From Nicotiana tabacum (taxonomy: Eukaryota > Streptophyta > Magnoliopsida > Solanales > Solanaceae): a DNA stretch of 64,000 bases. Of this stretch, positions 46,384 to 57,521 are shown piece after piece. Made by a program: the position numbers and the translations under genes. Location of the stretch: assembly GCF_000715075.1 (NCBI RefSeq), contig NC_134082.1, positions 140,108,948 through 140,172,947 on the forward strand, given 5' to 3'. Below the pieces are notes generated by a model that was not told where the DNA came from, searched no databases, and worked only from the letters and a program-made list of their open reading frames with translations. Within the stretch, counting starts at the first letter, position 1. Every line of letters begins with the position of its first letter.

Positions 46384-47500
46384 ACAAGGCTTATTCTTGT
46401 GAGGTTGAGGGCAGAGCTTAGCCCAAAAAAGGAGCAAATAGATAGTGCCGGAGAGACAGCGCTCAGTCTCGGCAAATAAAGGCGATGATTGGCCTTGTGC
46501 AAATAGGAGGCAAAGCTTAGCCTTATGCAAAATTTGGGATAGGGCTTGGTCCCATGCATATGGAAGGTAGAGCTTAGACTTATGCAAATATGGAGGCATG
46601 GCTTAGCCTCGTGCAAAATTTTGATACAGGGCTTAGTCTTATGCAGAGAGAAGGCAATGCTTAGCTTTATGCAAATAAGAGGCAGAGCTTAGCCTCATGC
46701 AGGATTTGGGACAGGGCTTAATCCCATGAAAATGGAAGGCAGAGCTTAGCCTTATGCAAATATGGAGGCAGGGCTTAGCCTCTTGCAAAGATTTGAGACA
46801 GGGCTTAGTCTCATGCAGAGAGAAGGCAATGCTTAGCCTTATGCAAATAAGAGGCAGAGCTTAGCCTTATGCAGGATTTGGGACAGGGCTTAGTCCCATA
46901 CAAATGGAAGGCAGAGCTTAGCCTTATACGAATATGGAGTAAGGGCTTAGCCTCATGCAAAGATTTGAGATAGGGTTTAGTCTCATGTAAAGGGAAGGCA
47001 ATGCTTAGCCTTATGCAGATATGGAGGCAGGGCTTAGTCTCATGCAAGAATGGAGATAGAGCTTAGTCTCATGCAAAGAGAAGACAATGCCTAGCCTTAT
47101 AAAAATATGTAGGCGGGGCTTAGACTCATGTAGATGGAGACAAAGCTTAGTCTCATTCAAAAAGAAGGCAATGCTTAGCCTTATGTAGATATGGAGGCAG
47201 GGCTTAGCCTCATGCAGGTGGAGACATAGCTTAGTCTCATGTAAGATTTGGGACAAGGCTTAGTCCCATGCAAATGGAAGGCAGTGCTTAGCCTTAGGCA
47301 AAATGGAGGCAGGGCTTAGCCTCATGCGGAATTTGAGACAAGGCTTAGTCTCATACAAGGAGAAGACAATGCTTAGACTTATGCGAAAATGGAGGCAGAG
47401 CTTAGCCTCATGCAAGATTTGAGACATAGCTTAGTATCATGCAAAGAGAAGGCAATGCTTAGCCTTATGCAAATATGGAGGCAGAGCTTAGCCTCATGCA
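46384..47500 (-). repeat. Array of about 39 covarying hairpin units
   Basis: Units of about 29 bp have the form stem5 - ARGGCTTA-type 8-base loop - complementary stem5 - ATGCAAA spacer (plus-strand reading). Stem classes: GAGGC/GCCTC, GAGAC/GTCTC, GGGAC/GTCCC, AAGGC/GCCTT and GGGC/GCCC. By eye about 24 units pair fully, about 7 have one G-T pair on the plus strand and about 8 have a mismatch. The array lies in the 3' untranslated region of B. Short ORFs translated from it are artefacts of the repeat. Confidence 0.93.
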
Positions 47501-48189
47501 AATAACATGTAGCAAATAAGAGTAGAATATTTCTTAGCTGGAGATATATTTGCGTCTGGTGGCCTGATTGTTAGGACTTTGGTACGTGTATGTTTGCGAA
47601 TAATTCTGTTATGTTCACCATGCCCGCATCCAAAGAAAAATTGTAAGTTTGGAAAGGGGAGGTTGGTTTATGCCTTTGTCTGTTGGCTTTGCTTTGCTCC
47701 ATTCTGGAGGCCTTGTTTGAGTTGCCCTGGGTAACACCTGGCTGTCACGGAAATAGAGTTTTCGCAAATATGCACTTATTGATGAAAGTAGAGTTATTTA
47801 AGAAAACATAGTGAAATATCAAGTAATTTTAAATGAACTAGTAACTGTAACACATTTCAAAGACATTGTAGCTTTCTCGTATTAAAATTTTGAGGGTCCT
47901 CCTAAAAATTCTACCCAGTTTGGTAAATGATCATTCGGTCGTTTGCGTGCGACGAAGTTTGCTGACCTTCCTTTGGAATTTTGAGAATCCTTCTCAAAAT
48001 TCTGCCCCTATTTCTGGTTCTAGAGAAAATGAATATCTTATTATGATACGACCGAACCCACAGGGCTGCCTACGTATCCCCTCTTGAATGGGAATCAGCT
48101 CAAGCGTAGTTCAATTACATCAAATGAAGAAATGTAAACAGTCTAAACATAGTATCTATTGATCGTGTTTGAATTGTTTGGTTTTGGCC
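47501..48189 (-). other. 3' untranslated region of B next to integrase
   Basis: Noncoding. It contains a conserved module at 48044-48112 (minus) with a TCCC/GGGA stem (48077-48093). Nothing else recognised. Confidence 0.65.
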
Positions 48190-49568
48190 AGACTTCTCCG
48201 TCCATTTCTGCAAGTATGAGTGCTCCTCCTGTTAGCACCTGGTGAACCATGTAGGGACTTTGCCAATTGGGAGAGAATTTCCCTTTGGCTTCATCTTGAT
48301 GCGGGAAGATCTTCTTCAACACCAGTTGTCCTAGTGCAAACTATCTTGGTTTGACCCTTTTGTTGAAAGATCTAGATATTCTGTTCTGGTAAAGCTGACT
48401 CATTATCCATTTTGCTCATAGCGGCTCCTTATCCATTTTGCATCGCTGAGTTCGGCTTCCTGTATGATTCTTAAAGAAGGGATTTCTACCTTGACTGAAA
48501 TGACATCTTCGGTACCATAAACCAATAAATAGGGAGTTGCTCCAGTTGATGTGCGGACTGTAGTGCGGTAGCCCAATAGGGCAAAGGGTAAATTCTCGTG
48601 CCATTATTTGTGGTTTTCTACCATATTCCTTAATATCTTCTTGATATTATTATTAGCAGCTTCCACAACTCCATTCATTTGAGGCATGTATGCTGTAGAG
48701 TTTTTGTGCTTGATTTTGAAGGTTTCATATATGGCTTTCATCAGGTTACTGTTGAGATTGGCAGTATTATCAGTGATAATGGACTCGGGAACTCCGAATC
48801 GGCAAAAATACGATCCTTGACAAAGTTCGTGATGACTTTCTTGGTTACAACTTTGTAGGATGCAGCCTCTACCCATTTTGTGAAGTAGTCAATGGCCACT
48901 AGAATAAACCTGTGCTTGTTTGAAGCAGTGGGCTTGATCGGACCGATGACATCCATTTCCCAGGCAGCAAAGGGCCAAGGTGCACTTGTTGCGTTGAGCT
49001 CATTAGGTGGTACACTTATCATGTATGCATGTACCTGACATTGGTGGCATTGTTGTACGTACCAGATGCAATCTATCTCCATGGTCATCCAAAAATATCC
49101 GTCTCTGAGTATTTTCTTGGCTAGAACAAAAACATTCATATGTGGTTCACAAATTCCGGCATGTATTTCTTCGAGCAATCTGGAAGCTTCCTTTGTGTCG
49201 ACACACCTTAACAACCCTAGATCAGGGGTTCTTCTGTATAGGGTCCCTCCGCTTTGGAAGAAGTGATTGGATAGCCTCTGCAGCGTGCACTTTTGAGTGT
49301 GGTTTGCCTGCTCTGGATATTCTCCTCTTGTCAAATATTCTTTGATGTCGTGGAACCAAGGGTTTCCATCTGTCTCCTCCTCAACATGAACATAGCAAGC
49401 CAGTTGATTATGGATTTTCACCGGGACAAGATCAATGAAATTCTTGTCTGGATATTGTATCATTGATGACAAAGTGGCGAGTGCGTCTGCAAACTCATTT
49501 TGAATTCTAGGTACATGTTTGAATTCTATCTTTGTGAATCTTTTCATCAATTCCTGCACATGATACAA
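48190..49568 (-). pseudogene. Integrase of element B, frameshifted
   Basis: 49568-48741 reads FADALATLSSMIQYPDKNF, then the zinc part (EIHAGICEPHMNVFVLAKKI, CHQCQVHAYM) and the first catalytic Asp (WEMDVIGPIKP). A frameshift near 48800 moves to 48876-48604, which has the second Asp (ITDNTANLNSNL) and the Glu (MNGVVEAANNNIKK). Downstream (to about 48190) LPFALLGYRTTVRTSTG-like text is readable in another frame. Orthologous to 37282-38538 of A. Confidence 0.88.
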
Positions 49569-49607
49569 GTAGGGTAGTATCTTGGTGTTCTTTGTAGCCC
49601 ATTCTCC

Positions 49608-51308
49608 TTAAACCTGATGTTTCAGAAGATCCGAATCATCAATTACCAGCAGTTCTTGTTTATTCATATCGATGGACAGATTGAGCCCTATGATGCAAGA
49701 CTCATATTCCACCATGTTGTTGGTGTGTGGAAACCTAAGTTTCGCGGATATAGAGTAGTGTTGACCTATTTCTGATACCAAAACCGCTCCAATGCCCACT
49801 CTTTTGAAGTTTGCGGTGCCATCGAAGAACATCCTCCAACTATCGTAGGCTTCGGCAATGCCCTCTCCTACGAATGATACTTCTTCATCAGGAAAATATG
49901 TTTTCAAGGGTTCTTATTCCCCTCCCACAGGATTTTCACCAAGATGGTCTGCCAATGTTTGTCCTTTGACCGCCTTCTGAGTTACATAGATAATGTTGAA
50001 CTCACTTAACAGTATCCACCACTTGGATAACTTCCCGGTCGGCATGGGTTTTTGAAATATGTACTTTAGAGGGTCCATCCTGGATATGAGGTATATGGTA
50101 TAGGCACAGAAGTAATGCCTCAATTTCTGAGTTGTCCAAGTCAAAGCACATCAAGTGAGCTCCAAAAGAGAGTATCGTGCTTCATAAGGCGTGAACTTCT
50201 TACTCAGGTAGTATATGGCTTGCTCCTTTCTCCCTGTCTCATCATGTTGTCCTAAAACACATCCGAAAGCTCCATCTAATATATATAGATAGAGTAGCAA
50301 AGGTCTTCCAGGTTCTGGAGGGACTAGGACTGGCGGTGTGGACAAGTATTCCTTGATTTTATCAAAAGCCTTCTGACAATCCTTGGTCCAACTCGTTTCA
50401 GCATCTTTTCTCAACATTTTGAAGATGGGTTGACATATAACTGTAGACTATGCTATGAAGCGACTGATATACTTGAATTTGATAATGACGTCATCAACAT
50501 ACACCTCTATTTCTTTGTGTATCATGTCATGGAATATGGTTATCATGGCTCTCATGTAAGTAGCCCCATCATTCTTTAGACCAAATAACATCATCTTATA
50601 GCAGTACACCCCCCATGGTGTAGTGAAAGCTGTTTTCTCTACGTCTTCTTCATCCATCCAGATCTGGTGATAACCTGCGAAATAATCAACAAAGGATTGG
50701 AGCTCATGCTTGGTGTAATTGTTGATTAGGATGTGTATATTTGGAAGTGGAAAGTCATCCTTGCTCTGTTTAAGTCTCGATAGTCAACACATACTCTGAC
50801 TTTCCCATCTTTCTTCGGAACTGGTACAATGTTGGCTAGCCAAGTTGGGTACTCGACTACCCTGAGGACTTTTACCTTGATTTGCTTAGTGACTTCCTTC
50901 TTGATTTTCAGGCTCATATCTGGTTTGAACTTTCTGAGTTTCTGCTTCACTGGTAGACACATTGGATTGGTAGGTAATTTGTGAGCCACTATGGATGTGC
51001 TCAAACCGGTCATGTCATCATATGACCATGCAAAGATATCCTCATATTCCTTCAAGAAACGAATGTACTTCTCCTTCTCTAAAGGTGATAAGTGAATGCT
51101 TACGTGAGTCTTCTTGACGGTTTTGGTGTCTCTCAAATTTACTGCTTCGATTTCATCCAGGTTGGACTTAGGCTTATTCTCAAAGTTCTCCACCTCTCGG
51201 ACAATTTCCTCTGGTATTTCATCTTTTTCCTCCAAGTCACTATCCTTATATTGCGTTGTCTCATTACATTTCATAGTCACTGGTTCATCAGAAAAAGTAA
51301 TAATAACG
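49608..51308 (-). pseudogene. RT and both RNase H domains of B, with internal deletion
   Basis: 51355-50726 contains the RT start (MTGLSTSIVAHKLPTNPM, VPVPKKDGKVRVCVDYRDLN), then a frameshift. 50657-50448 has MDEEDVEKTAFTTPWG, FGLKNDGATYMRAM and YVDDVIIKFK, joined directly to YISRFIA. In A about 83 residues separate these two points, so about 250 bp of the RT are deleted in frame. Further pieces in one frame with stops at 50448, 50151 and 49914 are the Ty3 RNase H (LYILDGAFGCVLGQHDE, QAIYYLSKKF) and the archaeal-type RNase H (WRMFFDGTANFKRVGIGAVL, NNMVEYESCIIGLNLS). Confidence 0.9.
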
Positions 51309-51799
51309 CTGTAGAAAGAAAAGTGTGAAAGATAATAATGAATAATAAATAGCAATGCATGTGATTAAATTTTGAAAGTATCCAAAATAAGTACAACTCG
51401 ATGAATCGAGCAATTATTTTGAAACAAGTGCGTCTTTAAAACCAAATTACTAAAAACATCTGAAATGCCTAGCATGGCTATAGAAATAAATTAGGCTAAG
51501 TGCCAAGCTACTCAGCGACTCGGCGGGCCCGAGATGGTGTGGCGGTCTAATTCTTGAGAATGGCTCCTTTCCCCATAGTCTGGATGGTGAGGCCTTCTTC
51601 CTCCTCCTCCTTAATTATCGCACTACAATCCATGTCCTCATCCTCTATGAACAAATTCCTCAGCCCAGCTAAAGCTTCTTCCTCTACCGTTCACCATATT
51701 GTATCAGCCTGGTGAAAAGTCTGACCCAGATGTGGCACTAGTTGCTCGAGAGGGTAATAAGGACCATGCCATGGAGGCGAACAATCATCATACTCTTAC

Positions 51800-52409
51800 C
51801 ATGTATACTGGAAACCGAGCCCGAAGGTTGTACCATGACGTTTTAGCTGTATAGGTTTAGTAATGCCCTGGAGATTCTTCCCAAGCCCTTTGCCGGGTTC
51901 ATACCCATACCATGCTAGTATGCTTTCTATTTTGTTACTCTACCATTTTCCTTTCTCAATGGAATTGACATGTTCGATGTGGTGATAAGTTTCCCCTCCA
52001 AGCCTTCTTCTGTTCCCAATAACCGGGATGGTTTGACTGGTGTAAATGGGGTTACTCCCATCTCCGTAAATGATCACCTCCTGATGGTTCCATTCGAACT
52101 TCACGACCTGGTGTAGTGTGGAAGCCACATCCCCAGCAGCATATATCCAAGGTCGGCCCAACAGAAGATTGTATATAGCTGATATGTCAACCACTTAGAA
52201 TTCAACATCGAACCAGTTGGCTACATCTATAGACAAAGATTAATCTCCCCAATTGTGGCCCTTTGAGACCCGTCAAAGGCTTTCACGTTCATACTTCCTG
52301 CCCGTATCTCATGAAAACCTTGCCCAATCTTTTCAGAGTAGACAATGGGCAAATGTTGAGGCTTGAACCTCCATCTATCAGGACCCTATCCAATGAATTT
52401 ATCTTCAAA
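51800..52409 (-). pseudogene. Protease of element B with G-patch-like tail
   Basis: Around 52345-52400 the minus strand reads RVLIDGGSSLNICPLS, with D-G-G-S at the active site (A has D-N-G-S). 52194-51940 continues IYNLLLGRPWIYAAGDVAST. After a stop, ILAWYGYEPGKGLGKNLQGI (about 51870-51925) is the G-patch-like part also seen in A. Stops and frame changes break the gene. Confidence 0.8.
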
Positions 52410-55026
52410 CTACACCGTGATGTGCAATGCCCGATTGTGACTTAAACCTTCGGGCGGTAATTCATCCTTGTGGAAGGTAATCTTATGACTTTCTAGCAAC
52501 CGGCCTACCATGTTGGACATTTCTCCACAGGTGATGTTGTTAGGCACATAAGCTTCATTTATCACCTCCATTAAAACATTCTTGTGTGCCTCTAAATTTT
52601 TGAAATAGTGACAAGATGGATATGTGGGGGAGGGGGGGTTGTTCAATTGATCGACAACGGCGTATTCCCTCACCTGCACTTTCTTCCAAAGATCATCTGG
52701 TCCCATTTCAATGACAAGTTGCTTAGTAACAGCCTCCTTGCTTGATCCTCCCAGGTGTTCAGGTGTATAGATTCTTCCCGTTCTAATCATTCCTTATGCA
52801 GTATCAGACTCTTCCATCTTTGCCTTTTCCTTTCGCCTAGCTTCGGCAACGTAATCCCAAGGTATGACTTTGGAATTGAAAGGAGGTGTAGTTGATACTA
52901 TCACTGTAAAAGGGGTGGCTACTTCTACCTCAAATAGAACAAGTGTGGCTGTAGGTGGGGCTACTTCCACCTCAAATGGAACTAATGTGGTTACCTCAAC
53001 CTCGACTGACGACTGCATCTGCACCACAATAGGAGTGAGTGTAATTGTAGGTTTAAAGTCATCGCCTTCCCGAATAAGCCCGATTGACCCCTTAGGATCC
53101 CATTCTTCATCTGTCTCTATCACATGTACCCCATCACCCCTATGATTTGGGAGAGGATTCTTGCGTACGTTGGGCACAAGTTCTTTTGCCTATATGACCT
53201 TGTTGTCAATCAATGTTTGGATTTTATGTTTCAATGTTCGTCACTCGTCAATGATATGCCCCTTCATACCGGAATGATATGCACAAGTTTTGTTTGGGTT
53301 GACCTATTGAGATAAGTTCTCCACTGCCACAGCAGGAATAAGAGTGACATAACCAGTAGCCTTCAACCTTTCGTATAGCTGGTCGATGGGTTCAGCAATA
53401 GTGGTGTATTATTTGGGTGGTTTGCGATCAAAGTTAGGTCGAGGTTTCTGATAATTTGGACGAGTTGGAGGTGAATGATAATAGACTGGCTAGGTGTTAT
53501 AAGTATGATAGGCGGTGGCGGGTTGAGTTTGGTATGTAGGTAGAGGTGTTTGGTATGTGGGTGGAGGTGTTTGGTATGTGAGTGGAGATTTTGGGCCTTG
53601 AGCCACCATTACTGCCCCCATGTCTTTCTTCTTTGATATGCCGCCTGATTGCAATGCTTTGTTTGTGGCCTGTAGTGCCTCGAAATTTGTCACCATCCCG
53701 CTTTTGATACCTTCTTCAATCCTTTCCTCGAGATTGATGATATCAGAGAATTTGTGATTCTCAATGACCATTAGCCTTTCATAATACTGTGGATCATGTG
53801 CCTTGACAAAGAACTTGTTTATTTGTTCTTCTTCTAGTGTTGGTCTGACCTTGGTTGCTTCTTACCTCCATCGAGTAGCATACTCACAGAAAGTCTCAGT
53901 TGACTTCTTCTTTAAATTCTGGATGTAGAAGATATTTGGTGCATTCTCCGTGTTGAACCTGAACCGATCCATAAACTCTGATGCCATATTCACCCAATTG
54001 GACCACTTCTTAGGGTTCTGGATTATGTACCAGGACAGGGTATCTTCGGTAAGACTTCTCATGAAGAGCTTCATTCAGACCCTTTCATCTTTTCCGACCT
54101 TCACGTGCTTGTCACAATAGGTTCTCAAATAAACCTTGGAATCGCCTGTTCTATCAAACATTTCAAACTTGGGAGGTTTATAACCCTCCGACAGTTCCAC
54201 GTTTGGTTGTATGCATAGATCCTCATAATTCAGACCTTATATCCCTTTACCTCCTTCGACACCCTGAACTCGACTTGTCAATTTCTTGAGTTCTTTAGCC
54301 ATGTTCTTGATGAGCAGGTCCTTCTTCAACGGATTCCGGTGTATAGAAGATTGAATGAGTAGAGTGAGGTACGATTTCCACATATATGTTTTGGTGAGTG
54401 CTAGGGACTTGGGTGTAATGGTGATCGTTGGTTGAGTTTTGAGGATCGGCAATGGGTTGTGATGTGTTCTGAGAAGTGTGATAGGTAGTGGCTTATGGGT
54501 ACTGGATTGGTTGATGATGGTGTTGTGGTGGAGTTGGTATCGGTAAGGGATTGAGATTTTGAGGTGGAGTTGCATATTGATGTGGTGCGGGAGGGTTTTG
54601 TGGATGCTGGTTTGGTGTATTTTGGGGAGGCGTTGGATTTTTGGTATTTTGTTGGTGGATATTGGGGATGTTCAGGGTGCGGGATAGATTTTCTAAGTTG
54701 CGGACCTACTCAAGTTCCCCGTGTAACTCTAGTATCTTTTGTTCCAACCACAAAACTAAGTCATTCGGTGTTGGAGTACTCTGACCGTCTGAAGTTTCCG
54801 CATTTTCCTTTCGATTACCACTTAAGTCATCCATCTTAGCTTTCCCTCTACTTCTCGTATTACTTGGAGGAGGAGGAGGTGAAGGGCCTCTAGATCTGGT
54901 GTGATATGCTGATGATACCAGTATGTGCGAACCAACCTTAAGAAATGAGAATAATAAAGGATAAAGAAAAACAAAAGGTAAACAAGTCAATAAGGGTTCT
55001 GAAAAGTTTGCGGTATTTAAACACAT
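52410..55026 (-). pseudogene. Gag of element B, heavily broken
   Basis: Pieces in order: 55026-54706 (SSAYHTRSRGPSPPPPP, start uncertain), 54575-54237, capsid-type 54074-53862 (LTEDTLSWYIIQNPKKWSNW, FCEYATRWR), 53771-53490, a knuckle remnant near 53285-53235 (AYHSGMKGHIIDE then a stop where Cys is expected), 53177-52794 and 52790-52410 (DDLWKKVQVREYAVVDQLN, ELPPEGLSHNRALHITV). The order matches gag of A. Many stops. Confidence 0.82.
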
Positions 55027-55264
55027 ATTGTGGGAATTTAAATTTGCGTCCTAATTTGGGAGCCTCGTTGTGCCTGAGGTAGGCCTAGCGACAAATATAT
55101 TTGGAGAAATTCAGTGCTAATAATTGCCTCATTTCATTAATGTAAAAATAGATGACCCCGAAACGACACTAGATAAGATAATGTTACTAATGATACCTGG
55201 CTTTATTACATTTAAAAAAGAAAGTAAACCTAATCTACTTGGTTCCAGAAGAACCCTCTCCAGA
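55027..55264 (-). other. Spacer between ORF1 and gag of B
   Basis: No ORF and no clear copy of the conserved module was found, unlike the same place in A. Confidence 0.45.
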
Positions 55265-56823
55265 CTAGATGCTCTTGTTGATCAGTTCCCCCAGTTCGTG
55301 CAGGTTCAGCAGTAAGAATGCCCTTGCCAAATGTCCTTCTTCGTTTCCCTCAGTGTTCTGGCAATCAGTGACTCTCTTTCTCATTTTCCCCTCCAATTCC
55401 ATCAAACTGTACTCCATATATTCCAACCTTTCATTGGATTTAACAACCCTCTCTTTCCACTCAATGATCATTTCCATGTCGGCCTTATGCTGCTCCATAT
55501 GCTCAGCTCCAAACTCACGAATTCTTTTACGCAACTTATTATACTTCACCTGTGCTTCGGTAACTTCGCCTATGACCTTATTTCCTGGAGCAACCCTTGG
55601 CTCAAAATTCTTGCTATATTATCATCCAACCATGAGGGGTAAAAATATGTGTGACCCATATGATATCGGTTCGGCTCAATGGTATCCTTTTCTACGATAA
55701 TCTTCAAGTTTCACATGTGTTGTACTTCATTCTTATATGGGATGGCATCACCCTGAAAATCAGCTATGAAGTGACTCATATTAACAACTCGCAGTATGAC
55801 CTGTCTCTTTCCTTCCTGTCTCATAATACTGAGGGGAGCATAACGGTATACGCCCCTTAACCCAATCAACACCAAGTATGGAACATCCCTGGATCTGATG
55901 ATGAACTCGTCGGTGGGGAACCACTCAAACATCCATTAAACCTGGCCCTCAGTTAACTTGTTGAAAAACTATACCCATCCTACAACATCCTTAGGTTGAG
56001 CAAACATGTCTGGAATATAAGTCATTCTCTTGGGATAATGAAATGCTATGTGATCATTCTACGACCTTCGCGGAAATTCCTGACGGTATTGACCCTTTTG
56101 GAGATGTTCTAGCAGCCAAACTTGCAGCAGCAAATTGCAAACCTTGAAGAATATGAACCCCTTCTGGCAGCGTTCCAAGGTCCGGTACATATCTACAATG
56201 ATCATGGGGATAATGGCATATGTCTGCCCCTCGATCCCATCCATCAAAGTTTTGGCCACCATGGCCAGCCTGGTATGGATTCTGTCCCCTTGGATCAGGA
56301 ATACTAGCATGCCCAAGAAACATACAATGAACACAAAGAACATGCGATGAATCCAACCCAAAGAGGTGATTGAGAACTCATCATCAAAAATACGGTAGGA
56401 GCTACTGTGACCGTATCGTTCATAGAGGAAGTCAAAAGGTATGTAGGAGTTTTTCAGGCACTCCAAGTCATCATTCTTCTTTAACCCCATCATCTTCAGA
56501 AACCCCCTAGTGGTGCGATTTTCTGGTGCCAATAGACCAGGGCTATCCCAAGGTAGCCTAGCAAATCCCCCTATTTCTTCTAAGAGGGGGGTCATTTCTA
56601 TATCTCCAAAGCGGAACACAACCCTTTCCTTGTTCCAAAACATGGTAGTAGCCTCAATCAATATTTTGTTTGGCTGAAGATCCAGAAGAGAAGGTGAATT
56701 TCCTAAGACTCGTTTCACATGATTGTGGTCACTTGAAGGAAAATCCTTCCACCAATTTAGTAGAAGTGAGGGTCTGCCACCGACCATGCCGAACTTGGGG
56801 ACTTTGTGCTTCATTTTCTGCAA
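55265..56823 (-). pseudogene. ORF1 of element B
   Basis: The start chosen is the ATG at 56823 (MQKMKHKVPKFGMVGGRPSL). 56823-56059 reads LLLNWWKDFPSSDHNHVKRV, FWNKERVVFRFGDIEMTPLL, YIPFDFLYERYGHSSSYRIF and LAMVAKTLMDGIEG, matching ORF1 of A piece by piece. 55932-55711 (MFEWFPTDEFIIRSRDVPYL) and 55549-55265 (EHMEQHKADMEMIIEWKERV, coiled-coil-like) continue in shifted frames. In A the corresponding C-terminal coiled coil is much longer. The plant-mobile-domain likeness is from memory of the family; function unknown. Confidence 0.78.
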
Positions 56824-57503
56824 AACAAAATATACTCTAAGTTTGTCTATTTATACAACAATGATTAGCATATTGACACTTATTTCTCCAAAATTAATGC
56901 ACACAATCGTGGTTGCATCCGTTGGGATTATGGAAAACCCGATGGAATTTTGGACGAGGCTTGTCTTAAAGGGTTATTATACGAGCAACATATTAACCCA
57001 GCTAGGTTTGACCATGATGCATGTACAATTAATCAGAGTAAGGTTGCTATAGAGGTCTAGACTGGTACCCTCAAGCGGACAACTTGAGGGGAAAGGTACG
57101 GAACCGTCGAACGCACTGCCGATCAACTAGTTTTACCGTAAATACGCCTTTCCGAATTTAAAAGGGTGATATATGGGAAGAGCGCAAACACTCATCAAGC
57201 ATTGCTATATGATTGATTAGGCACTTGGAATATGATATTGAGCATGATATATGAAACAATAAATAGCATGTTTCAAGTATTTGCACGTTTTAAAATGATA
57301 AATGCGGTATTTAAATAATTGAAAGATATTTACAAGAAGAAAACAAGGAGACAAGTCAGTTTCGGGAAATAAAGGAAATTATAAATGCTCGAAAAATAAG
57401 CAATTAAATTCAAGTAAAGGGGGAAAGAGAAAGGGTGCACAAGATAAAGTATGTTTAAGACTAATTCACAAAAACAAGTTCGTTATGCTAAGAGCCTAAA
57501 ATG
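56824..57503 (-). other. Leader of element B
   Basis: Noncoding stretch between PBS and ORF1. The only clear structure is the hairpin at 57068-57090. Confidence 0.65.
57068..57090 (-). other. Leader hairpin with TTGTCCG loop (element B)
   Basis: The sense strand reads CCCTCAAG-TTGTCCG-CTTGAGGG, an 8-bp perfect stem. The loop is identical to the one in A (27926-27932), the stem different. Confidence 0.75.
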
Positions 57504-57521
57504 TCCCCAGCAGAGTCGCCA
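57504..57521 (-). other. Primer binding site of element B
   Basis: The sense strand reads TGGCGACTCTGCTGGGGA, touching the 5' LTR. This is the Ogre/Tat-type site, ascribed to an Arg tRNA. Confidence 0.85.

Noticed and set aside
46342..47256. Minus-strand ORFs with repeated HETKPCLHICIRLSxAF-type peptides
   Set aside because: They are translations of the hairpin array; the repeat of the peptide only mirrors the DNA repeat, and frames break irregularly.
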